DNA from: CAKZKT01 sp034434235
GTDB taxonomy: Bacteria; Chloroflexota; Anaerolineae; CG2-30-64-16
DNA: 64,000 nt
NCBI GenBank assembly: GCA_034434235.1
Contig: DAOTZV010000004.1
Span: 23,132-87,131 of the forward strand
Reading direction: 5' to 3'
Shown here piece by piece: positions 33,948-43,572 of this stretch. A program made the position numbers and the translations under genes. Position 1 is the first letter of the stretch. Each line of letters begins with the position of its first letter. The notes below the pieces were generated by a model. That model was not told the origin of the DNA. It saw only the letters and a list, made by a program, of their open reading frames with translations, and did no database searches.

Positions 33948-35219
33948 ATGAAGCGATCGTTCTTGCCCGTCGCTCCCGCGGTAGCCGCCCTTTCAGCCAG
34001 GCGGAGCGTTGCGCTCGCGTTTCTCATCGGCGCCGTGCTCCTGCTGGCGCTGGTCAGTTGCGGCAAGCCGCCCACCCCCACGCCCGAGCCGGTCACGGTG
34101 CGCCTGGCCCTGCCGGTCGCCGACCAGGATCAGGCGAAGAAGCTGGCCGAGCAGTTCGGCAAGGCACATCCCGGCGTCACCGTCGAGCTGGTGCCGCGGC
34201 GCTGGGATGTGCTCACGGGCGTAGATCCGGCCACGGCCGACGTGGTCCTCACCACGCAGTTCGCCCTCGACGAGTTGCGTCGCCGCGGCCTGCTGATCAG
34301 CCTCGATCCGCTCATCGCCGGCGACAAGGAGCTGGACCAGGCCGACTTCCTGCCGAACGCCCTCAAGATGTTCGTGGACAACGGCAAGACCTGGGCCTTG
34401 CCGGCCGGATTGGACGTCCAGGTGCTCTACTTCAACAAAGACCTGTTCGACCGTCGCGGGGTGCCCTATCCGACCGAGAAATGGACGCGCGACGACTTTG
34501 CCCAGGCCGCGCGCAAGCTGAGCGATGGGGCAACCGGCGTCTTCGGCTATGCCGTGGTCACCGACTTCCTCGACCCGATCCTCTTCGTCTATCAACACGG
34601 CGGCCGGCTGTTCGACGACCTGCAGTCGCCCACGCGCACCACCTTCACCGACCCGAAGACGGTGGAAGCGGTGGACTGGTACGCGCGGCTGCTGCGCGAG
34701 CCGGGGGTCGTCCTCACCGCGCAAAACGCGCAGGAGGTGGGCGCGGGCAACGTGCAATACACCGTGCGCTCGGGCAAGGTGGGCATGTGGATCGCGTCCC
34801 TCTCGGCGCGCGGGGGACGCCTCGAGCGGGGGCCGTGGCCGATGAAGTGGGGCATGGCGCCGTTGCCGGCCGACGCTCGCGCGGCCACCATGGCGACCGC
34901 GGTCGGCTACGGCATCACCACGCAATGCAAAAGATCGGTGACCTGCTGGCAGCTTGCCGTCTTCATGAGCAAACAGCCGATCGCCACCTTCGCGCCGGCC
35001 CGGCGCTCGCTGGTCAAAGCCGTGACCGGCCAGGATGTCGAAGTGGCGCGCATCGCGCAGGCGGCGGCCGACAACTCGCTCATGATCCGCGCCGGCGATC
35101 TGAACAGGCTGGAGAAGGCCATCGAGGCGTTCATGGCTGCGGTCGAGGCGGTCGTGGCGGATCGGGCGTCGGCCGCCGAAGCGCTGGCGGCCGCGCAACA
35201 GCAATCCCCGATGCCGTAA
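33948..35219 (+). CDS. Family-1 sugar-binding lipoprotein without adjacent permeases
   Basis: This extracytoplasmic solute-binding protein has 423 residues. A long N-terminal signal ends with the lipobox ALVSC (about residue 43), then the linker GKPPTPTPEPV. The SBP_bac_1 fold is seen in VRLALPVADQDQAKKLAEQF, WALPAGLDVQVLYFNKDLFD, FGYAVVTDFLDPILFVYQHG and GMAPLPADARAATMATAVGY. AAAGGAGGAAG gives a strong ribosome-binding site. A 9-bp hairpin (33888-33911) formed over the glnE stop and short CCTCAG repeats lie upstream. No permease or ATPase is near, so it would rely on components elsewhere. The stop codon TAA is the first part of the 31-bp repeat array that follows. Confidence 0.9.
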   Translation: MKRSFLPVAPAVAALSARRSVALAFLIGAVLLLALVSCGKPPTPTPEPVTVRLALPVADQDQAKKLAEQFGKAHPGVTVELVPRRWDVLTGVDPATADVVLTTQFALDELRRRGLLISLDPLIAGDKELDQADFLPNALKMFVDNGKTWALPAGLDVQVLYFNKDLFDRRGVPYPTEKWTRDDFAQAARKLSDGATGVFGYAVVTDFLDPILFVYQHGGRLFDDLQSPTRTTFTDPKTVEAVDWYARLLREPGVVLTAQNAQEVGAGNVQYTVRSGKVGMWIASLSARGGRLERGPWPMKWGMAPLPADARAATMATAVGYGITTQCKRSVTCWQLAVFMSKQPIATFAPARRSLVKAVTGQDVEVARIAQAAADNSLMIRAGDLNRLEKAIEAFMAAVEAVVADRASAAEALAAAQQQSPMP

Positions 35220-35370
35220 GGCGAGATTCATCTCGCCCCCGCCATCGTAGGGCGAGATTTATCTCGCCCCCGCCATTGTAAGGCGAGATTCATCTCGCCT
35301 CTACCATTGTAAGGCGAGATTCATCTCGCCTCTACCATTGTAAGGCGAAATAAATTTCGCCTTACAATGG
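35219..35370. repeat. Five-unit 31-bp tandem hairpin repeat
   Basis: Units start at 35219, 35250, 35281, 35312 and 35343. Each has the hairpin GGCGAGATTCATCTCGCC followed by a spacer like TCTACCATTGTA. In the last unit both arms change together (GGCGAAAT / ATTTCGCC), so the stem is kept. The last unit also ends in an inverted copy of the spacer, making a perfect 36-bp palindrome at 35335-35370 (17-bp arms, AA centre). Period and structure are not those of a CRISPR, because the whole unit is repeated. Confidence 0.9.
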
Positions 35371-35385
35371 TGTATGGAGGTTGTC

Positions 35386-36219
35386 ATGGCAAACCGGATG
35401 ACCGACCGCCTGAGGAACGGCCTGCGCCGCGGGGGAGATGCATCGCTCATCGTCAGCGGCTGGGTGGCCGACCGGCTGCTGGACGTCGCGCTGTGGGCCG
35501 TGAACCTGGTGCGCGACCTGCCCGTGCGGATCGGCCGGCTGGCAGTGACCTTGTGGCAGGGGTTGCGCGGCATCGTCCTGGCGCTGCCCGAGGCATGGCG
35601 CGCCGGCCGCAGCGGCCCTGGGCTGCGAAGCTGGCTGGCTGCCGTGCCCAGGCGGGCCGGCGCCTGGCTGATCGTCCTCCTCTTTCGCGTGCTGGATCTC
35701 GTCGGCGTGCCCGAGCTGTGGAACCTGCTCATGCGGCTCATCGCGCACGTCAGCCCGCTCACCGGCGACGAGATCGGCGCCGCGGCGGCCATCCTCGGCC
35801 CGAACGCGCTGCGCTACGCCGAAGTGCGCGTGGCCGAGGGCGGCGCCCTCAACCTCATCTTCAAACGCAACCAGGGCCGGGCATTCACCACCTTTCACAC
35901 GATCAACATGCCGACCTTCGGCCCGCATCGCCGCGCCAACTTCGCCATCCTCCTCCACGAGCTGGTGCACGTCTACCAGTACGAGCGCACCGGCGGCCTC
36001 TACATCGCCGAGGCGATCTACGCGCAACACACCACCGGCTACGACTACGGCACCCCCGACGACCTGCAGATGTGCCTGGCGAACGGCCTCTGCTATCGCA
36101 ATCTCAATCGCGAGCAGCAGGCACAGCTCGTCCAGGACTACTACGAGCGGCTGCGCGATGGCCTGCCGGTGACGGCATACGAGCCGTTCATCGCGGAGAT
36201 GCGGCAGGGGCGGATCTAG
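35386..36219 (+). CDS. HExxH-containing putative metallopeptidase-like protein
   Basis: I do not recognise a named family in this 277-residue protein. The C-terminal half has a zinc-peptidase motif HELVH within FAILLHELVHVYQYERTGGL (about residues 187-206). It is followed by the candidate third ligand region YIAEAIYAQ, as in small gluzincin-like domains that check or process surface proteins. The N-terminal half has amphipathic helices and a hydrophobic segment (RAGAWLIVLLFRVLDLVGVP). The ATG at 35386 is chosen because GGAGG lies 5 nt upstream; an ATG at 35374 overlaps that site. It is convergent with the P1 peptidase gene. Substrate unknown. Confidence 0.72.
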   Translation: MANRMTDRLRNGLRRGGDASLIVSGWVADRLLDVALWAVNLVRDLPVRIGRLAVTLWQGLRGIVLALPEAWRAGRSGPGLRSWLAAVPRRAGAWLIVLLFRVLDLVGVPELWNLLMRLIAHVSPLTGDEIGAAAAILGPNALRYAEVRVAEGGALNLIFKRNQGRAFTTFHTINMPTFGPHRRANFAILLHELVHVYQYERTGGLYIAEAIYAQHTTGYDYGTPDDLQMCLANGLCYRNLNREQQAQLVQDYYERLRDGLPVTAYEPFIAEMRQGRI

Positions 36220-36238
36220 CAGGAGATGCGCGGGAAGG

Positions 36239-37294
36239 CTACCAACCGGTGAGCGGCAACGCCTCGACGGTACGGCCGCGATAGCCGGTCACGGTGACGG
36301 CGCAGAACAGCGAGTTGTAAATCGCCTCCTCGGTGGCCTCGATGGCGGCCAGGAAGAGGGGCGAAACGAGATCGTTGGGCAGGTCGGGCCACATCGTCAC
36401 GGCTTTTCGCCGCGCCGGCGTGCGGCGCACCGCCTCGGCGGTCGAAAAGGCGAGCGCGTAGTCGCCGGAGCCGTTCGACATGGCCGCGCCGGTGCGCGCC
36501 AATCCCGCGAACGCCCGTCGCGCCAGCCGCGTCAGGTTGCGATCCGACAGGGGCGCGTCGGTGGCGAGGACGATCATGATCGAGCCGTCCGCGTCTTGGC
36601 GCTCCAGTTGGTCCTTCAGGTAATAGCGCCCCAACCTCTGGCCGACCGGAATGCCCATCACCTGGAGGACGCCGCCGAAGTTCGTCTGCACCAGCGCGCC
36701 GACGGTGTAGCCGCCCAGCTCGACGGGCAACCGCCGCGAGCTGGTCCCGATGCCGCCTTTCCAGCCGAACGCCACCGTGCCCGTCCCCGCGCCCACGCAT
36801 CCCTCGGCCACCGGGCCGTCCGCGGCGCGCGCGATGGCCGCCAACACGTGATCGGCCGTCACGGCCCGACGGCGGATGTCGTTCAGCCAGCCGTCGTTCG
36901 TCTCGCCGACGACGGGATTGACCGACGTCACCGCCTCGTTGCCCGCTTGCGCCAGCGTCCAGTCCAGGATGGCGTCGGCCGCGCGGGGCACGGCCAGGGT
37001 ATTGGTCAACACGATCGGCGTCTCGATCTCGCCCAGCTCGGCGATCTGCGTTGCGCCGGCCAGCTTGCCGAAGCCGTTGCCCACCGCCAATCCGGCCGGG
37101 ACCTTCTCCTGAAAGAGATTGCCGTCGTGGGGCAAGATCGCGGTGACGCCCGTGCGGATATCGTCCCCCTCCCAGAGGGTCACGTGCCCCACGCGCACGC
37201 CCGCCACATCGGTGATGGCATTCAACGGGCCGGGCGGCAAGATCCCCGGCGCGAGGCCGAGGGCTCGCGGCCTGGGTCTGTTCTCCGAATGCAT
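36239..37294 (-). CDS. P1 family (DmpA-type) aminopeptidase
   Basis: This N-terminal-nucleophile aminopeptidase of 351 residues is related to L-aminopeptidase D-Ala-esterase/amidase (DmpA). It starts MHSENRPRPRALGLAPGILP, then ITDVAGVRVGHVTLWEGDD, and has GGIGTSSR and LVQTNFGGVLQVMGIPVG. The self-cleavage site should be the Gly-Ser in DGSIMIVLATDAPLSDRNL, with Ser as the nucleophile of the beta chain. The ATG at 37294 follows GAGGA at 5 nt. It lies downstream of the GH4 gene, with 63 bp between. Substrate may be peptides, beta-peptides or amides; the sequence does not say. Confidence 0.92.
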   Translation of the reverse strand: MHSENRPRPRALGLAPGILPPGPLNAITDVAGVRVGHVTLWEGDDIRTGVTAILPHDGNLFQEKVPAGLAVGNGFGKLAGATQIAELGEIETPIVLTNTLAVPRAADAILDWTLAQAGNEAVTSVNPVVGETNDGWLNDIRRRAVTADHVLAAIARAADGPVAEGCVGAGTGTVAFGWKGGIGTSSRRLPVELGGYTVGALVQTNFGGVLQVMGIPVGQRLGRYYLKDQLERQDADGSIMIVLATDAPLSDRNLTRLARRAFAGLARTGAAMSNGSGDYALAFSTAEAVRRTPARRKAVTMWPDLPNDLVSPLFLAAIEATEEAIYNSLFCAVTVTGYRGRTVEALPLTGW

Positions 37295-37357
37295 GCCTAT
37301 CCTCGTCGCCGATAGCGTCACATCTCTTCCCGGCACACGCGTTCGACCAGGTCGCCC

Positions 37358-38731
37358 CTACCACCCCTCCGGCCACCTGAAGTGCTCGTTGATATCCTCG
37401 ATATAAGCCATCGGCTCGTTGGGCTCCATGTGGAGCAACGCTTCGAGCACGGCCACGGCCTGGTCGTAGGTGCGCGTCTGGTGGCTCTCCAGGATGCTCC
37501 AAAGCAGGATCGTCTTGTCGCCGGTGTGGAACGCCTCGAGCGTTCGTTCCATGTCCAGCCAATCGGGATAGATCTGCTCCAGCATGATCTTGTTGGGCAG
37601 CGGTCCCACGCGCAGCGGCTGGATCCCCTTGATGTTGACGATGGCCGGCACCTCCACCGCCACGTCGTCCGGGATGCCGCTCAGCGCGCCGTTGTTCGGC
37701 ACGTTGACCTGGAACTGGCCTTCGTGGTCGTTGACCAATGCATCTATGATCGGGATGTGTTGCTCGGTCGTCTTCTCGCCGCCGAACAGGTTGATCGGCC
37801 GGATCTTCGGGTCGTAGGCCGCTTCCTTCATGTGCAGGCGCAGCTCGTCCTTCTGGCGCAAGATGCGGTCGCGGCCTTCGGGCGTGTCGCCGCCGCCGCC
37901 CGGCCCGTACCAGCGCTCGCGCGTCGCCAGGTCGGTGTGGTACCACCAGCCGCCCTGCCGCGGGGTGTCGCCGACCGGCATCAGGCCGTACATCTTGTAC
38001 TGGTGGATGGCCGCGGGCGACATCTGCGTGGCGATGGCCTGGCCGTTCCGCCGGCACTCCTCCCAATACGCCTCGGCCTTGTTCGCGATCCATTCGTCGA
38101 GCAGGGGGTAGGCGTCCTTGCCCTCGTAGAAGAAGTGCGTCAGCCAGATGTTGTGGTTGAGGCCCGGCGCCTGCCAGGTCACACGATTGGGATCCAGGCC
38201 CAGGAAGCGGGCGATCTGGCGATAGCCGTAGTGGCCGTGGCATAGCCCGCACACCTTGATCGAGGTCTCGCGGCTCATCAGCGTGGTGCCGTCGAACACC
38301 GGATTGCCGGCCTGGAGGAGCCAGGCGTCCGGGCAGATCCGCTCCATGTCCTGGGCCACATCGAGCATCAGCCGCAGGTTGTGCCATTCGGGCATGCCGG
38401 TGCGGCCGTAAAAGTAGCCGTGTTGGGCCGCCAGCTCGCGGCGGCGCTTCATGAAGTGCTCCTCGTGCGTGACCGTGGCAGTATTGATGACGAAGTCGGC
38501 ATCCTGCAACGCCTCCGCCCGGTCGAGGGTGCGCTTGAAACGCAGATCGGCGCCCAGGTCTTCGGCGTAGCGTTGTCCCAGCCGATAGACCACGTCCAGC
38601 CGCTCTTCGTTGATGTCCATGAAGTGCACTTCGCTCCCCGCCAGGCTCTTCGTCAGGCAGAGGTCTTTGACCAACCCCAGGGAGAAGACCGCGCTCCCCG
38701 CGCCGATGATGGTGACTTTGACGCTGCTCAT
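37358..38731 (-). CDS. Glycoside hydrolase family 4 (NAD+/Mn2+-dependent alpha-glycosidase)
   Basis: GH4 enzymes cleave glycosides by an oxidation-elimination route using NAD+ and a divalent metal. The protein has 457 residues. VKVTIIGAGSAVFSLGLVKD is the NAD-binding loop; QAGNPVFDGTTLMSR and CGLCHGHYG carry the metal-binding Asn/Cys/His. QAPGLNHNIWLTHFFYEGKD is close to the family's alpha-galactosidase and alpha-glucuronidase members. Substrate may be an alpha-galactoside, alpha-glucoside or alpha-glucuronide. The neighbouring GHMP kinase and GalU favour a hexose or hexuronate. CTGGAG stands 6 nt before the ATG. Confidence 0.92.
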   Translation of the reverse strand: MSSVKVTIIGAGSAVFSLGLVKDLCLTKSLAGSEVHFMDINEERLDVVYRLGQRYAEDLGADLRFKRTLDRAEALQDADFVINTATVTHEEHFMKRRRELAAQHGYFYGRTGMPEWHNLRLMLDVAQDMERICPDAWLLQAGNPVFDGTTLMSRETSIKVCGLCHGHYGYRQIARFLGLDPNRVTWQAPGLNHNIWLTHFFYEGKDAYPLLDEWIANKAEAYWEECRRNGQAIATQMSPAAIHQYKMYGLMPVGDTPRQGGWWYHTDLATRERWYGPGGGGDTPEGRDRILRQKDELRLHMKEAAYDPKIRPINLFGGEKTTEQHIPIIDALVNDHEGQFQVNVPNNGALSGIPDDVAVEVPAIVNIKGIQPLRVGPLPNKIMLEQIYPDWLDMERTLEAFHTGDKTILLWSILESHQTRTYDQAVAVLEALLHMEPNEPMAYIEDINEHFRWPEGW

Positions 38732-38760
38732 GATGGACTCCAGAGTTCAAGGTTATCCGT

Positions 38761-38843
38761 AACACAAGCCGGAGGCTTGTGTTATGGCGCCAGACGGCAA
38801 GCCAAGGCTTGCGGTACACGGGCGGCGCAAGCCAAGGCTTGCG
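38761..38843. repeat. Three hairpins of AAGCC/GGCTT type
   Basis: A 10-bp stem (AACACAAGCC, GGA, GGCTTGTGTT) is at 38761-38783, GCAAGCCAAGGCTTGC at 38797-38812, and CGCAAGCCAAGGCTTGCG at 38826-38843. The stop codon of the GHMP kinase gene (38844-38846) directly abuts the third hairpin. The cluster separates the kinase from the GH4 gene. Confidence 0.85.
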
Positions 38844-39872
38844 TTACGCGGATAGAGGCTCGATCGTGACGCCGGCAACGGGTTGGACCTCATACAGCTC
38901 GCTGGCGCCCGCGGCGCGCAGCGCGGCCTCGAGGGGTGCGCGATCGGGGAAGGGCCAAAGCACGATGATCGTGCCGCCGCCGCCCGCGCCGGCCAGCTTG
39001 GCCGCCGGCGCGCCGGCCCGCAGCGCGGCCTGGATCAGCACCTCGTTGTGTTCGCCCGAGCCGCCCAGGCTACGCTGGATGGCGTGGTTCTCGTTCATGC
39101 ACGCGGCCAGCTCCTCCCAATCGGCCCGCAAGAGCGCGCGCTTGCCGAGCGCCGCCAGCTCGGTGATCCGCTCGTAGGCGCGCACCACTTCCGGCTCGCC
39201 GTCGAGCCAGCGCTCGCGCAGCGGCTTGTGCACCTCGCCCGAATGGTGACGGATGCCCGTGTAGGCCAGGACGAAGGGGAGCGCCGGCGCCACCTCGGCC
39301 AGCGGCTCGACCGTGGCGAACAGCTCGGCTTCCAGCGTGCGGTAGAACTGCTTGCCGCGGAAGTCCATGTAGTTCAGGCCGCCGAAGGTGGTCATGTACG
39401 CGTCCTGATAGCCGCACACCACCTCCAGATAGTTCAGCTCGATGAAGCGGGCCGTCTCCGCGATCTGATAGCGGTGCGGCCGCTGGCCCAACCAGGCAAA
39501 CACGCCGGCCGTCATGGCGACCAGGAGCGCGGTCGAGCCGGCCAGGCCGCTCTGCATGGGGATGTCGCTGCCGAAGGTGATATGCGCGGCCATCTGGGGC
39601 AGCTTGAAGTAGCGGAAGACCGCGCGGGGGAGGTCGAAGCGGTCGCCGCGAGGGCGCAGGTCGTCCAGGCCGCGGATGACGACCGCCTCGCCGCCGGCTT
39701 CGAGCGTCAGTTGAGCGGCCGGGACGATCTCCACCCAGGCGCGCATGGGCACCGAACAAGACATCACCGCGCCGCCGTACATGTCGGTCGGGTTGCCGAC
39801 GATGCCCGCCCGGCCGGGCGCGCTGCAGCGGATCCCGCGCGCGCCCGGCAGAGGATGCCGTTCAGATGTCAT
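38844..39872 (-). CDS. GHMP-family sugar kinase (glucuronokinase-like)
   Basis: This is a small-molecule kinase of 342 residues. Motif 1 is CSAPGRAGIVGNPTDMYGGA, the ATP loop is MQSGLAGSTALLVAMT, and motif 3 is KLAGAGGGGTIIVL. The GxxGNPTDxYGG form of motif 1 resembles glucuronokinases and related sugar 1-kinases more than galactokinase or mevalonate kinase. The start overlaps the end of galU by 11 bp, so the kinase and a nucleotidyltransferase are translated together. This suggests sugar to sugar-1-phosphate to UDP-sugar. Substrate (glucuronate, galacturonate or a hexose) is inferred, not shown. Confidence 0.85.
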   Translation of the reverse strand: MTSERHPLPGARGIRCSAPGRAGIVGNPTDMYGGAVMSCSVPMRAWVEIVPAAQLTLEAGGEAVVIRGLDDLRPRGDRFDLPRAVFRYFKLPQMAAHITFGSDIPMQSGLAGSTALLVAMTAGVFAWLGQRPHRYQIAETARFIELNYLEVVCGYQDAYMTTFGGLNYMDFRGKQFYRTLEAELFATVEPLAEVAPALPFVLAYTGIRHHSGEVHKPLRERWLDGEPEVVRAYERITELAALGKRALLRADWEELAACMNENHAIQRSLGGSGEHNEVLIQAALRAGAPAAKLAGAGGGGTIIVLWPFPDRAPLEAALRAAGASELYEVQPVAGVTIEPLSA

Positions 39873-40782
39873 AGGCCCGGGCTTTCAGGTATTTGCGCAG
39901 GGTGTAACCGTAGCGCTCGTCGGCCAGCGCGAAGTCCACGAACGCGCGAAAGTAGCTCTCGAAGTTGCCGATGTCGTAGCGCTGTTCGCCCGGCCGCAGC
40001 CGCCAGGCGTACACCGGCCGACCCCACTGGATCAGCAGGCGGATGGCATCGGTGAGCTGGAGCTCGCCCCGGCTGTCGAGCGGCGTCTGGCGGAGCGCGT
40101 CGAAGATGTCGGGGTTGAGCACGTAGCGCGCGGCCACCGCCAGCCGGCTGGGCGCGGCGCCCACGCGCGGCTTTTCGATGATATCGCGCAGCCGAAACGG
40201 CTCGCCGGGAGGCGGGTCGGCCGGGCCGGCCGGCGCGACGATGCCGTAACGATAGACGTCGTCCGCGGCCACCTCTTCCACCAGGATGGTGGCGCAGGCG
40301 TCGGTCGCCACGTGCGCGGCCACCAGCGCGCGCAACGTCGCGCCTTCCCGCTCGCCGTAGATGATCGAATCGCCGAGGGCAACCACGCACGGCTCGTCGC
40401 CGGCGAACTCGGCGCCGTAGAGCACTGCGTCGCCCAGCCCCCGCGGCTCGGCCTGCCGAGTGTAAAAGAAGCGCGTGCCGCTGTTGGTATAGGACAGATC
40501 GGCCAACAGACGCTCGTTGCCGGCCCGCTGGAGCGCGGCCGTCAACTCCGGGTCGGCGTCGAAGTGATCTTCGATGGCCTGTTTGCGCCGGCCCGTGATC
40601 AGCAGGATCTGGCTGATGCCGGCCGCCTGAAGCTCTTCGGCCACGTATTGCACCACCGGCTTGCGGCCGACCGGCAGCATCTCCTTGGGCATGGACTTGG
40701 TGGCGGGCAACAGCCGCGTGCCCAGTCCGGCCACCGGCACGATGGCCTTCAGGACCGGAGAAGGGAAGGTGGATGGGGGCAT
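39862..40782 (-). CDS. galU: UTP--glucose-1-phosphate uridylyltransferase
   Basis: The enzyme makes UDP-glucose from UTP and glucose 1-phosphate in the cytoplasm. It has 306 residues. KAIVPVAGLGTRLLPATKSM with KEMLPVGRKPVVQYV is the nucleotide-binding N-terminus of GalU/GtaB. ITGRRKQAIEDHFD, RQAEPRGLGDAVLYGAEFAG and VALGDSIIYG follow. The ATG at 40782 is preceded by AAGGAG. In contrast to a housekeeping galU, it sits just before and overlaps a GHMP kinase gene, so it may use another sugar 1-phosphate. Confidence 0.94.
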   Translation of the reverse strand: MPPSTFPSPVLKAIVPVAGLGTRLLPATKSMPKEMLPVGRKPVVQYVAEELQAAGISQILLITGRRKQAIEDHFDADPELTAALQRAGNERLLADLSYTNSGTRFFYTRQAEPRGLGDAVLYGAEFAGDEPCVVALGDSIIYGEREGATLRALVAAHVATDACATILVEEVAADDVYRYGIVAPAGPADPPPGEPFRLRDIIEKPRVGAAPSRLAVAARYVLNPDIFDALRQTPLDSRGELQLTDAIRLLIQWGRPVYAWRLRPGEQRYDIGNFESYFRAFVDFALADERYGYTLRKYLKARAYDI

Positions 40783-40805
40783 GAACGGCTCCTTGTATGC
40801 CCGAA

Positions 40806-40837
40806 CGTGCCTGACACTTTCGGAAGCGCCAGGCACG
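40806..40837. repeat. CGTGCCTG...CAGGCACG palindromic element
   Basis: An inverted repeat with arms CGTGCCTG (40806-40813) and CAGGCACG (40830-40837) lies in the galU-CDGSH gap. It is the same family as 14473-14557 and 41081-41114. Confidence 0.75.
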
Positions 40838-40841
40838 TGGG

Positions 40842-41051
40842 CTATTTGTCTGCTGGCGCTTCTTCTGGCGCTGCGGCGACGGCCGTCACGACGAGCGGGC
40901 CGACCTCATCGCCGGTATCGGTGTTGATCTGCTTGTGCGTGCCATCGCAATAGGGGAATTTGGCCGATTGCCAGCAACGGCAGAAGGCGACGCGCTTGCC
41001 GACGGGGATCTGTTCCTCGTGGCGGCGCGGCAGATTGCGGGTGTTGATCAT
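40842..41051 (-). CDS. CDGSH iron-sulfur domain protein
   Basis: This is a 69-residue mitoNEET-type [2Fe-2S] protein. The motif CRCWQSAKFPYCDGTH gives the three cysteines and one histidine ligand (C-x-C-x2-Q-x3-P-x-C-D-G-x-H). The ATG at 41051 stands 6 nt after GAGGAG. Small CDGSH proteins are involved in iron-sulfur or redox handling; no specific partner is evident. Palindromic elements flank it on both sides. Confidence 0.92.
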   Translation of the reverse strand: MINTRNLPRRHEEQIPVGKRVAFCRCWQSAKFPYCDGTHKQINTDTGDEVGPLVVTAVAAAPEEAPADK

Positions 41052-41080
41052 GGTCATCTCCTCATCTTTGAGCGACGCCT

Positions 41081-41114
41081 ACGTGCCAGGCATCTTGCAG
41101 AGTGCCTGGCACGT
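41081..41114. repeat. ACGTGCCAGGCA palindromic element
   Basis: Perfect 12-bp arms (ACGTGCCAGGCA and TGCCTGGCACGT) flank a 10-nt loop, between the SMP-30 and CDGSH genes. There is no T-run, so it is better seen as a repeat than a terminator. Confidence 0.85.
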
Positions 41115-41159
41115 CCAGCGCGCTATTTTCAGGTTAGGCGCCTGACATGTTTAGCATGG

Positions 41160-42047
41160 CTATCCTGCGAACTCGAATGCCGGCAGTCCGCGCACGCCGG
41201 GCCGGGCCACGAAGAGGCCGCCGGCATGGGGCTGCTGCGCCAGCGCCTCCTCGCTCAGGCCGGTGCGCGCGGAGGTGATATACAGCTCGTCGAGATTGGG
41301 CCCACCGAACCAGGCCGCGGTGGGCCGTTGCACGGGCATCTCGATGACCGCCAACGCCTGGCCCGTGGCCGGATCCCAGCGCACCACGCGCCAGCCGTCC
41401 CAATACGCCACCCACAACATCCCTTCGGCGTCGATCGTCATGCCGTCGGGAAAGCCGGGGCCATCGGGCGTGTGGATCACCGGCCGCGGGTTGGCGATGG
41501 CGCCGGTCGCCAGGTCGTACTCGAACGCCACGACCATGCGCGTGGGGGTGTCGATGTAGTACATCGTCCGCGCGTCCAGGCTCCAGGCGATGCCGTTGGA
41601 AACCGTGATCTTGTCCCACATCTTGTGGACGCTCCCATCGGGATCGAGCCGGTAGAGGCTTCCCGCACCGGCCCGGTCCTCGGCCTGGCGCATGGTGCCG
41701 GCCCAAAAGCGGCCGGCCGGATCGCACTTGCCGTCGTTGAAGCGGTTGAGGGGCAGGTGCGCCTCCGGATCGGCGATCATGGTGAGGGCGCCGGTCTCCA
41801 GGTCGAGCGCCGCGAAGCCATCGCGCAGCGCGACCATCACGCCGCCCGATCGCCGCGGCACGACCGTCCCGACCGGCTGGCCCACGTCAATGGCCCGGTC
41901 GTGGCCGGTGGCGGGATCGAAGATGTGCACTTTGCCGGCCGAAATATCCACCCAATAAAGCACCTGCCGGCGGACATCCCAGATCGGGCCTTCGCCCAGG
42001 GTGGCTTTGGCATCGAGGATCAGTTCGGCTGAGATTTGTTTTGGCAT
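41160..42047 (-). CDS. SMP-30/gluconolactonase family lactonase
   Basis: This is a six-bladed beta-propeller, metal-dependent lactonase of 295 residues. The family features are LGEGPIWDVRRQVLYWVDI (metal Glu), NRFNDGKCDPAGRFWAGTM (metal Asn), ITVSNGIAWSLDARTMYYID and GGPNLDELYITSAR. Members open gluconolactone, galactonolactone or other aldonolactones. It is encoded just downstream of gnd, so a gluconate- or hexuronate-lactone role fits. The ATG at 42047 follows GAGG at 4 nt. Confidence 0.92.
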   Translation of the reverse strand: MPKQISAELILDAKATLGEGPIWDVRRQVLYWVDISAGKVHIFDPATGHDRAIDVGQPVGTVVPRRSGGVMVALRDGFAALDLETGALTMIADPEAHLPLNRFNDGKCDPAGRFWAGTMRQAEDRAGAGSLYRLDPDGSVHKMWDKITVSNGIAWSLDARTMYYIDTPTRMVVAFEYDLATGAIANPRPVIHTPDGPGFPDGMTIDAEGMLWVAYWDGWRVVRWDPATGQALAVIEMPVQRPTAAWFGGPNLDELYITSARTGLSEEALAQQPHAGGLFVARPGVRGLPAFEFAG

Positions 42048-42094
42048 GAGACCTCGCTTCTGATGGTGATCGGCCCGGCACACGCCGTGCGCCC

Positions 42095-43558
<1,464 letters not shown>

Positions 43559-43572
43559 GGGATACCTCCCTA

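Noticed and set aside
35219..35370. 31-bp repeat array as a CRISPR
   Set aside because: The entire 31-bp unit is repeated, with no unique spacers, and no cas genes are near.
37358..38731. GH4 gene as lactate/malate dehydrogenase
   Set aside because: The N-terminal loop is related, but CHGHYG and GLNHNIW with the length of 457 residues are GH4 features.
36216..38819. 867-codon minus-strand open frame through the P1 peptidase and GH4 genes
   Set aside because: It is in a different frame from both real genes, has a low-complexity Arg/Gly/Ala composition, and would span the boundary of two well-supported genes.
41081..41114. 12-bp palindrome as a terminator
   Set aside because: No T-run on either side and sequence identity with elements at 14473 and 40806 make it a repeat.
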